Assembly: GCA_026314275.1 (NCBI GenBank)
Contig: CP111109.1
Location: 992,001-1,056,000 of the forward strand
DNA: 64,000 bases
Reading direction: 5' to 3'
Origin: JAGOEY01 sp017997515
GTDB taxonomy: Bacteria > Pseudomonadota > Gammaproteobacteria > Burkholderiales > Burkholderiaceae_C
The notes under the pieces were generated by a model. That model was not told where the DNA came from, searched no databases, and saw only the letters and a program-made list of their open reading frames with translations. Every line of letters begins with the position of its first letter. The stretch's first letter is position 1. Shown piece by piece: positions 34,503 to 42,377 of the stretch. The translations under genes and the position numbers were made by a program.

Positions 34503-35270
34503 TCAGCATGCCGAGATATCTCTGCATCGGGTTTGCTCACATGGCTCGATTGGATAAAGCCACAAGTGATCGACGGCAATTCGACCCACTGAACTGGTGG
34601 ACCCAGGCAACTGAAATGAGCGGTTGTGTATGGACTGGCATACAGCATCCCCCGAAATAGTATTCGGCAGTTCTTCGAGCCGCCCGATCAGCTCCATTTG
34701 GGCACTCAGTCTGGGGGCGTCAAGAGCTGTTGACAGCCCTCCTGGGAGGGTGCAGACATTGCGAACATAACCAACCATCATGGCCCTATCAACCCCCCAA
34801 GCGTAATCGCCATTCACAAAGCGAATCAGGCCATCACAGCAATAAGTGCTTGGCAAAGGATGTCTGGCATCGATGGGCTTGCATTCGATGAAAATCGCTA
34901 CAGGGACTGTATTTCGACAAGGTATCCGACCCCGAATAGGGCGAAATGCCAAATCTGGCTGCTTATCGACGTGGGTGCCATCGTAGTTGCTGACGTTTCC
35001 TTCCCGGACAGGGGTCTGAAATTCGGTCAAACCTAGAACCGCGCTGTCGCCAGCCGCATCCAGCTCGCCGAGGATCGTCTGCAAGCGTTCGGTGATTTGA
35101 TCCTCCGTCGTGTCGCAAATTGAGAAGTCACCCTGCCTGACATCTTCCAGCAGGACGCGCCATGCTGTGGACATGACGTTCTGGACAACGATCATGAGTG
35201 CCGGAGGAATTGCCGCTACGTGCCCGTCGGTTGCAGACCGACGATGCGCTTGGGTCATAAGGCCGCTCAT
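34503..35270 (-). CDS. Candidate PD-(D/E)XK restriction endonuclease
   Basis: The 255-residue protein is not recognised as a named family. Its centre reads KQPDLAF, then about 20 residues on, VAIFIECKPID. This is the spacing and hydrophobic pattern of a PD-(D/E)XK nuclease active site (Asp, then Glu-x-Lys on a beta strand). The following segment GLIRFVNGDYAWGVDRAMMV fits the helix after the catalytic strand. It overlaps the methyltransferase stop by 4 bp (ATGA), so it is the partner of that gene. A restriction endonuclease role is an inference from motif and context. Confidence 0.65.
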   Translation of the reverse strand: MSGLMTQAHRRSATDGHVAAIPPALMIVVQNVMSTAWRVLLEDVRQGDFSICDTTEDQITERLQTILGELDAAGDSAVLGLTEFQTPVREGNVSNYDGTHVDKQPDLAFRPIRGRIPCRNTVPVAIFIECKPIDARHPLPSTYCCDGLIRFVNGDYAWGVDRAMMVGYVRNVCTLPGGLSTALDAPRLSAQMELIGRLEELPNTISGDAVCQSIHNRSFQLPGSTSSVGRIAVDHLWLYPIEPCEQTRCRDISAC

Positions 35271-38266
35271 CGTCTCGCTCTTTCCTCCAGCATTGCCCCA
35301 TGTTCCCAGATGATGTCCGAGGCCAGCAGGCGTGCCTGGGTTGCTGTCCAGTAGCGGGACCGGTCAAGCAAACCGATAACGATCAAAGGACGTTGGGCAT
35401 CGATGATTGTGATACGGCTTACCGACAGATCGTCGGCGCTTTCGATCCAGTTTGCGGGGGGAGTCGTCGGCAGGGCTCGCGTGTCCAGCGATACCGCGAT
35501 GAATTTCCAAGGTAGATGGGCATGCTCTGTCAGCATCTGAACCTGAACCGCGTGTCCATTTTCGCCCAGCACGCCCTCCAATTCTTTTTTGAGGCGCGTG
35601 CGGAAACGCTCTACCCATTCCGGCAAGACCAGTGCGCAAGCAAGCTTCTTGGCCGCCGGGAACGGGGAGCGTGTAGACAGTGCGTCTGCTATAGCCTCGG
35701 CATCCAGCGGGCCGATGCCATAAATTTTCTGCACCGCTCCGTCAAGTTTTTGCCAATCGAGTTTGTTCCGCACAAGGCTATCGGCTGCGTGTTCGACCAA
35801 AGCCCGTTCGGCTGGGGTGAGCTTTTCTGGGGCGATGATCGGAAAATTCTCGACATCCAGAAGCTGAAGTGCTTCGCGCTCCACTCCAAATTTGCCACTC
35901 GTCATCAAAGAAAAGTATTCAAACAACTTGCTGTGCATCAACACCAAGAGGTAGCGAGTCAGAAACTGCCCATCTTTGTGGTCAGCCGCCGAAAACCCGT
36001 AGTAAGACCGTGAATACGCAATGTCGGTATCGGCAATCAATGCACGTCCCCGTGCACGGTCGGCTCGAAGTCCCTCGCGAATTAGCACGAGTGGTGCGCG
36101 ATAAATTTTCCGTTTTCGGGGGCGATCCGAACCGTTGGTTAGATACGGCTGCAAGTGCTCCACAACTACTTTGAAAGGGTGTGCCGAATACTCTGCGTCC
36201 AGTGCAAGCAGTCCAGCTAGAAAAGTGTCATTTCTAGACCGGCTGCCAGTTTGGTATCCCCGTTCATGACACAGTCCGTGCGCAAGTGTCCAAAAATTCC
36301 CGATGGTGTATTGCGTTTTTTCGCGGATGCGTCGGACGATCGTGGCATCCAGTGCCGTTCCCCGGTACAGCGTTTTTAGGAGGTCGGGCTGCTCTGCTGC
36401 CTGACCCAACGAAACCGGTACCGCATCATGGGCATCGATTCGCATGCGCCCCTTGGCGCTGAGGCCGGGATCATCGTCTGGACTGATAAAAACGAATTGG
36501 CCCCCTGAATCTGGCAAGCGGTTATCCGCAAACAGCAGACAAAAGGGCTGATCGACATTCGGCCATACCTGGCTTTTTCGGATGGATGCACCATTCAGAA
36601 TGCCTGTGATGCTGAGTGCCTGGAAGATTGCCTTGCGGGCAGAAAAACCAGACGGAGACATTTTGAAGAGCCAGCGCCCAGCCAAAGCCAGAGCGATCCG
36701 TCCACCAGGCTTGGCCCACTCCATCGCCCCCCAAATAAAAGGCAGATCGGTGACCTGGTCCGGGTTTAGGTAGTCCCTGGCAATGCTTGGCAGGCCACGT
36801 CGGACCGCAATTTCCCGGCAGCGATCGGTAAAAATCTGATCAATTGCCTTATAGGTCGGTTTCAAGCTGGTCCACGGCGGATTGCCCACTACCAAGCCAA
36901 AAACATTTCGGTAGGCATCGGGCACATGTTTTCCGAGACTTCCTGCCATAGGCCGGATGATCGTTGGGTCTGAACCGGGGTCCGCCACATCAACCAGCAC
37001 CCGGCCCTCCAGCTTCTCGAAGATCAGCGCCTCCACTGGCGCAGGAGCAGGGTCAAGTTCAAGAGCGGTGAGATACAGCGCCAATGCGGCCAATGTTCTG
37101 GCATGGCTGTTGATGTCAAAACCAACTAACTGGTTGTTCAGCATCCCCCGCAACGCAGAGCGGTCAGGACGTTGGCCGGTTTCGACAAACCGCAGTTCTG
37201 CAAGTTTGCGGAAAGCTGCAACCAAAAACACTCCCGCGCCACACGCAGGATCTAGCACCCGTGCATGGGAGCCGTCAGGATGTCCATGAAACGCTTCGGC
37301 CACCATGTACTCGGCAATATGGGATGGCGTGTAGTACACGCTGGTGTCGCGCCTCGCATCGGCATCGAAACGGTACATCAGCTCCTCGTAGGCTTCGCTG
37401 AGAAGACCAATCGGGACATGGTCAAAATCTAGGTCGCCCCAATTCAGTGGTCTTTGCGAAGCACCGGGAACGATGGGAACATCCAAACCCAGAATAGCGG
37501 CAAGAGGCCTGGTAACGCCGGGACCAAATTTTTGAAACAACTGCTTGAAGTATCCGGAGTAATCGTCCGTTGGCAATTTCAGCAGGTCGCCGTTAAACGT
37601 CTGGTCTAGCCAAGCGTTGGATTTGACCAAGCTCAGTACATTGCTAAAACACGCATCCAGAGAACTAGTTCCGGGCGAAATCTTGACCAGATGCGTTTCG
37701 TCAATAATCCTCCGCCCCATAAGGTAGCGAAAGAACAGCGCACGCCCCGTAAGCGCGATGCTCTCGTCTGTCGTCAGGCCAAGGGCTTTCAGCTCCTGGC
37801 CTGCATCCACCATGAGCCCGAGCAGCACATCTCGCAGCATGAGGCTAGACGGGGGTGCCAAGTTCTCGCCCTGTGCGAGTCGTGGAAGTACCCCAATGGA
37901 TTCAGCTTCATCAGAGCCGAACGACGCTGCTTGGCTATCGCCTGCGGGGTTCAAGTCGGTTGCATAGATGTCGAGCCGGCCTGGCCGCAGCACGCCGAGC
38001 CATGCGGGTTCACCGCGCATCGCCAAGCGACGGCGCCACTCGTTGATCTGATGAGCCTGTTCTGAAGAGCCAGCAAGGCGGGCTGCATTGATGACATAGA
38101 GCAGCGGTTGGGTCTGCTCCTCCACCACTGCATCAACCATTGGTTCCCCCCTGTGGCGCACGAGATCAACGTAGCGGAGCAGACGCGGATCATTCTGGGA
38201 CTGAAGCTGAACACAGTCAGCGGCGCGGGCACCGAAACCCGCGAGTTGCTTGAGAAGCGAATCCAT
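35267..38266 (-). CDS. N6-adenine DNA methyltransferase of a restriction-modification system
   Basis: The 999-residue protein has methylase motif I VLDPACGAGVFLVAAFRK near residue 340 and the catalytic motif IV VVGNPPWTSL near 450, the signature of gamma-class N6-adenine methyltransferases (Eco57I/PglX-like). The N-terminal 300 residues and the C-terminal 350 residues are long extra domains; the latter (residues about 640-950) probably holds target recognition. The N-terminal piece LLYVINAARL and AWLGVLRPGRLDIYA resembles the helper or nuclease-like domain of type IIG enzymes but lacks an obvious Glu-x-Lys. Codon use is visibly less GC-rich than in the neighbours. Confidence 0.85.
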   Translation of the reverse strand: MDSLLKQLAGFGARAADCVQLQSQNDPRLLRYVDLVRHRGEPMVDAVVEEQTQPLLYVINAARLAGSSEQAHQINEWRRRLAMRGEPAWLGVLRPGRLDIYATDLNPAGDSQAASFGSDEAESIGVLPRLAQGENLAPPSSLMLRDVLLGLMVDAGQELKALGLTTDESIALTGRALFFRYLMGRRIIDETHLVKISPGTSSLDACFSNVLSLVKSNAWLDQTFNGDLLKLPTDDYSGYFKQLFQKFGPGVTRPLAAILGLDVPIVPGASQRPLNWGDLDFDHVPIGLLSEAYEELMYRFDADARRDTSVYYTPSHIAEYMVAEAFHGHPDGSHARVLDPACGAGVFLVAAFRKLAELRFVETGQRPDRSALRGMLNNQLVGFDINSHARTLAALALYLTALELDPAPAPVEALIFEKLEGRVLVDVADPGSDPTIIRPMAGSLGKHVPDAYRNVFGLVVGNPPWTSLKPTYKAIDQIFTDRCREIAVRRGLPSIARDYLNPDQVTDLPFIWGAMEWAKPGGRIALALAGRWLFKMSPSGFSARKAIFQALSITGILNGASIRKSQVWPNVDQPFCLLFADNRLPDSGGQFVFISPDDDPGLSAKGRMRIDAHDAVPVSLGQAAEQPDLLKTLYRGTALDATIVRRIREKTQYTIGNFWTLAHGLCHERGYQTGSRSRNDTFLAGLLALDAEYSAHPFKVVVEHLQPYLTNGSDRPRKRKIYRAPLVLIREGLRADRARGRALIADTDIAYSRSYYGFSAADHKDGQFLTRYLLVLMHSKLFEYFSLMTSGKFGVEREALQLLDVENFPIIAPEKLTPAERALVEHAADSLVRNKLDWQKLDGAVQKIYGIGPLDAEAIADALSTRSPFPAAKKLACALVLPEWVERFRTRLKKELEGVLGENGHAVQVQMLTEHAHLPWKFIAVSLDTRALPTTPPANWIESADDLSVSRITIIDAQRPLIVIGLLDRSRYWTATQARLLASDIIWEHGAMLEERARR

Positions 38267-38270
38267 CTGC

Positions 38271-38717
38271 TCAGCCCTGCACGCTTGCTACCAGCGAAAG
38301 CTGGCGTTGAGGTGAAGCGATACCAAGGAACACGTTAATTCGATCCCGTTCCTCTGCGATATCCAAGACCAAGCCGGGCTCACTGATCAACGCAGCATCC
38401 AGATTTCGTACGCCTCCGTCCTTCAGTCCCACAAATACCAGTTCATTCGTATCAATAGACTTCGGCTGAGCAAGGTAGCGGTGAATACCTTCGGAGAAGT
38501 GACCTAGATGGCGACTCTTGATGCCATAAACGTCTTCCAGTTTAAGAAGCGCAGCCAATGTGATCATGTCAGTGACATCGAACCTACGGGCGCTCCGTTC
38601 AGATGTTTCTATCAGAGAGAAAGGGGGCAACTGGGTCCAGGCGTGAACACGCGAACGACTTACATCTCCAAGCGCGTGGCATATGTCTTTGACCGTAAAA
38701 GAGAGCGCATGAACCAC
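38271..38717 (-). CDS. MerR-like winged-helix regulator of the restriction cassette
   Basis: The 148-residue protein starts with a short MerR-type DNA-binding region (FTVKDICHALGDVSRSRVHAW, then RRFDVTDMITLAALLKLED). A C-terminal half of about 75 residues follows that I do not recognise. It ends 4 bp before the methyltransferase gene and is first in the unit, so it is probably a controller of the cassette's expression, like C proteins of other restriction systems. That function is inferred. The A/T-rich gap upstream (38718-38876) should carry its promoter. Confidence 0.65.
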   Translation of the reverse strand: MVHALSFTVKDICHALGDVSRSRVHAWTQLPPFSLIETSERSARRFDVTDMITLAALLKLEDVYGIKSRHLGHFSEGIHRYLAQPKSIDTNELVFVGLKDGGVRNLDAALISEPGLVLDIAEERDRINVFLGIASPQRQLSLVASVQG

Positions 38718-38876
38718 AACTGCCTTGCAAAAGCATCAGAACTGTTTTTAGTTTACGACAGTTTTGCCAAAAACCGCATTGCCGTAGCCATAAAAACCTT
38801 TAAACCTTATCCCCACATGCAGCATCCGCTACCAGCAACAATCGTCGCGCAGTGAGTCGGCCTCGTTGGACACAGA

Positions 38877-39917
38877 TCAATCGTCGCCTTCACCGCAAAG
38901 CAGAGCCCCAATCGCGGCAAGCGCAGCCATCTCATTCATTGCAGCGCCCCACTGTGCCCCGCCACCTCCGCCCCCCCAAGTCTCCTCCTGCAACATCCCC
39001 AACGCCGCCTCCAGCGCCCGTGAAGGCTTGACCGCCGCTGGTGCCATGAACCCAATCGGCGTACGCACTTCAGGCGCAACCAGCGGCAGTGCCTCCAGCG
39101 CACCATGGCCGCGCACGGTGTCCACCATGGCACCGGGCAGCACGGCGCAGACGGTGCCGCTTTGCACGCTAAGCGCCAGGGTGAGCACAGAGTTGGTTTC
39201 GATGGCGGGGCTGACGGTGACACCCGCCTCGGCAAAGGCCCTGTCGACGATGGCGCGGTTGTGCATTTCGGGGGTGAGCAGGCACAAGGACAGCTGCGCA
39301 GCCTCGGCCCAGCCAATGGGCTGGCCGATGTGTAATGCGGCTGCGGCGCTGCCTTTGGTAGCAGGCTTGTCCGCACGGCGGCGCAGCAGAAAGTAGTGCT
39401 CCACGGTCTGCGGCCAGGTGTTCAGTTTGAGGTCTCGGCCTGCGGTTTTGGGCGCACCGGGGCCGGTGCGCTCAATGTAGCCCAGGGCCAGGTCCAGCGC
39501 CATGGTTTCAAGGCCGGTTTCCAGCTCCACCGAACTCATCGACAACACGGTGGGCACGATACCGGGGTGGCGGGCTTGCAGGCGTGTGGCAAAACGGGTG
39601 AGCAGCGGGATGGCGGTGGGCACCGCGGCCATGCGCAGGCGGCCCCGCGGGTGGCCTGCCTCACTTTTAAGGTGCTGCTGCAGGCGCTCGTGTTCGTGCA
39701 GCATGTGGTGGGCGCTGGCACACACGGCTTCACCCTCGGGGGTGAGACCTGCGTAGGTGCGGCCCCGGCGCACGATAACCACACCAAACTCGGTCTCTAG
39801 CGCGCGGATGGCGTTGGACAACGCGGGCTGGGTGATGTGGCAGGCCTGGGCGGCGCGGCCGAAGTGTTTGTGTTCGTCCAGCGCCGCCAGGTAGCGCATC
39901 GCAGTCAGCAGGTTCAT
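38877..39917 (-). CDS. LysR-family transcriptional regulator
   Basis: The 346-residue protein has a LysR helix-turn-helix (residues 3-62, LAALDEHKHFGRAAQACHIT and SNAIRALETEFG) of the CysB/OxyR-like group, and an effector domain. The C-terminal tail is long, with a glycine run (near residue 310). It follows the Mrp gene by 19 bp on the same strand. LysR regulators often sit beside fds operons, so this could be the fds activator, separated from its operon by the restriction cassette. That link is an inference. Confidence 0.85.
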   Translation of the reverse strand: MNLLTAMRYLAALDEHKHFGRAAQACHITQPALSNAIRALETEFGVVIVRRGRTYAGLTPEGEAVCASAHHMLHEHERLQQHLKSEAGHPRGRLRMAAVPTAIPLLTRFATRLQARHPGIVPTVLSMSSVELETGLETMALDLALGYIERTGPGAPKTAGRDLKLNTWPQTVEHYFLLRRRADKPATKGSAAAALHIGQPIGWAEAAQLSLCLLTPEMHNRAIVDRAFAEAGVTVSPAIETNSVLTLALSVQSGTVCAVLPGAMVDTVRGHGALEALPLVAPEVRTPIGFMAPAAVKPSRALEAALGMLQEETWGGGGGGAQWGAAMNEMAALAAIGALLCGEGDD

Positions 39918-39936
39918 GCGTGCGCCCCGGCCCGGG

Positions 39937-41028
39937 TCAGGTGTTCTTGCTCACCGAGATGGTGGGGAACTTGCTCGAAAAGTCCTTGGCTTGTGCCGCG
40001 ATCTTCACCGCCACCTGGCGCGCCACGGCCTTGTACAGCGCGGCCACTTCACCGTCGGGGTCGGCCACCACAGTGGGGCGGCCGTTGTCGGCCTGCAGGC
40101 GGATGTTGATGTCCAGCGGCAGCGCGCCGAGGTAGTCCATGCTGTATTCCGCCGCCATCTTGCGGCCACCGTCCTGGCCAAAGATGTGTTCGGTATGGCC
40201 GCATTTGCTGCACACGTGCACGGCCATGTTTTCGACGATGCCGAGGATGGGCACGCCCACTTTCTCGAACATCTTGATGCCCTTGCGGGCGTCGAGCAGG
40301 GCGATGTCTTGCGGCGTGGTGACGATGACCGCGCCGGTCATGGGCACACGCTGGCTCAGGGTGAGCTGGATGTCGCCGGTGCCGGGGGGCATGTCCACGA
40401 TCAGGTAGTCCAGGTCTTTCCAGTTGGTCTGGCGCAGCAGTTGCTCCAGCGCCTGGGTGGCCATGGGGCCGCGCCAGATCATGGCTTCGTCCTGTGCCAC
40501 CAGGAAGCCGATGGACATAACCTGCACGCCGTAATTTTCCAGCGGCTCCATGGTTTTGCCGTCGCCCGACTCGGGGCGGGCGTCGATGCCCATCATCATC
40601 GGCTGGCTGGGGCCGTAGATGTCGGCGTCCAGCAGGCCCACGCTGGCCCCCTCGGCGGCCAGCGCCAGGGCCAGGTTCACAGCGGTAGTGCTTTTGCCCA
40701 CGCCGCCTTTGCCCGAGGCCACGGCGATGATGTTCTTGACGTTGGGCATCAGCTGCACACCGCGCTGCACCGCGTGGGCAATGACGCGGGTGCTGAGGTT
40801 GACCGACACGTTGTCCACCCCCGCCACGCCTTTGGCCGCCGCCACCAGCGCACGGCGCAGGGCCGGGATCTGGCTCTTGGCGGGGTAACCCAGCTCGATG
40901 TCAAAAGCCACGTCACCGCCACTGATCTGCAGGTTCTTCAGCGCACGGGTGCTGACAAAGTCGGTGCCGGTGTTGGGGTCCACCACGCCTTGCAGCGCGG
41001 TCTTGATGTCTTGTTCTGTCACAGCCAT
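39937..41028 (-). CDS. apbC: Mrp/ApbC iron-sulfur cluster carrier ATPase
   Basis: The 363-residue protein has an N-terminal DUF59/MIP18-like domain (residues 5-75) and a P-loop ATPase of the MinD/Mrp type. The deviant Walker A is ASGKGGVGKSTTAVNLA and a C-x2-C (CSKCG) is present near residue 280, which binds the bridging [4Fe-4S] cluster. It hands clusters to apoproteins in the cytoplasm. The gene is divergent from the patatin gene with a 77-bp gap. Confidence 0.94.
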   Translation of the reverse strand: MAVTEQDIKTALQGVVDPNTGTDFVSTRALKNLQISGGDVAFDIELGYPAKSQIPALRRALVAAAKGVAGVDNVSVNLSTRVIAHAVQRGVQLMPNVKNIIAVASGKGGVGKSTTAVNLALALAAEGASVGLLDADIYGPSQPMMMGIDARPESGDGKTMEPLENYGVQVMSIGFLVAQDEAMIWRGPMATQALEQLLRQTNWKDLDYLIVDMPPGTGDIQLTLSQRVPMTGAVIVTTPQDIALLDARKGIKMFEKVGVPILGIVENMAVHVCSKCGHTEHIFGQDGGRKMAAEYSMDYLGALPLDINIRLQADNGRPTVVADPDGEVAALYKAVARQVAVKIAAQAKDFSSKFPTISVSKNT

Positions 41029-41105
41029 GGTCTGTATTACTCCTGAATGGCGCTGAGTCTAACGAAAGCGCTCTATCCTTCAGCCCTGTCCGTGAATCCC
41101 GTGCC

Positions 41106-42322
41106 ATGCCCCCACCGACACCCCTCCCTGCCCCCACCACCGGCCTGCTGCTGACCGGTGGTGGTGCGCGGGCGGCCTACCAGGTGGGTGTGCTCGAAGC
41201 CATCGCCGACATCCGCAGGGCTGCAGGCCAGCAGCAGGCGGGCAACCCGTTCCCGGTCATCACGGGCACGTCGGCCGGGGCCATCAACGCTGCGGCGCTG
41301 GCCTGTGGCGCGGACGATTTCGACGGGGTGGTGCGCCGTATCGCCGATGTCTGGCGCCATTTCCACACCGCGCAGGTGTACCGCGCCGACTCACTCGCCA
41401 TGCTGGACGCCGCCGCCCGCTGGCGCATGGTGCTGGGTGTGGGGCAGCTGATTGCCAAATGGCTGCATATCCGCCCGCGCTCGCTGCTGGACAACACCCC
41501 GCTGGCCGCGCTGCTGGCCCAGCTGGTGCCGCTGGAGCGGCTGCCACAGTTGATGCAGCAGGGCCACCTGCAGGCACTGGCCGTCACGGCATCCAGTTAC
41601 AGCTCGGGTGAACACGTCACTTTCTTTGATGCCGCCGTGCCAATGGAGCCCTGGGTGCGCTCGCAGCGGCTGGCCGTGCGCGGGCCCATCACCCACGGCC
41701 ATTTGATGGCCTCGTCCGCGATTCCGTTTGTGTTCCCGGCCACGGGCCTGCCCATGGGGGGCCACACCGAGTATTTTGGCGACGGCTCGATGCGCCAGTC
41801 GGCCCCGATTGCGGCAGCCATCCACCTGGGCGCACAACGTATTCTGGTGGTGGGCGCGGGCCGGATGCACGAGCCACGTGAACAGCCCGCGCCCAACACA
41901 CATACCGGTTACCCGTCCATCGCCCAGATCGCGGGCCATGCGCTGTCAAGCATCTTCCTCGATGCACTCGCGGTGGACATTGAACGGCTGGAGCGTATCA
42001 ACCACACACTGAGCCTGATCCCGCCCGAGGCCCGCAGCCAGAGCCACCTGCGTCCGCTGGAGCTGCTGGTGATTGCCCCCTCCGAGCGCATCGACACCAT
42101 CGCGCAGCGCCACGTGCAAGACCTGCCCGGCGCCGTGCGCCGCCTGTTTGGGGGTATGGCTGCGCCCGGTGAGGCGGGGCCAAAGGCGCTGCGCTGGCGA
42201 GTTACCTGCTGTTCGAGTCGGCATTCACGCAGGAGCTGATGGCGCTGGGGCGGACCGACACGCTGCGCCAGCGCGAGGAAGTGTGTGCCTTCTTTGGCTG
42301 GAAGTGCAGCCCGCCCCACTAA
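41106..42322 (+). CDS. Patatin-like phospholipase, frameshifted near the C-terminus
   Basis: The protein has the patatin features: glycine-rich oxyanion loop LTGGGARAAYQVG, nucleophile GTSAG (Ser) and catalytic Asp in DGSMRQ. It should hydrolyse acyl lipids. The frame starting at 41106 runs to 42239 and ends in Arg/Ser-rich residues. A different frame continues from about 42178 with ASYLLFESAFTQELMALG and ends CAFFGWKCSPPH at 42322, which is what the family has. One base is missing in the G run near 42173-42178. The full product would be about 405 residues. A sequencing error or a recent mutation are both possible. Confidence 0.82.
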
Positions 42323-42377
42323 AATCGCCGGTTCCGCTGCCCATTTGCAGCTCGCGCCATTACCCAAGGTCTGCCCC

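Noticed and set aside
34187..34660. Plus-strand frame of 157 codons in the gap before the restriction cassette
   Set aside because: Half lies opposite the nuclease gene, with no ribosome-binding site or recognisable domain.
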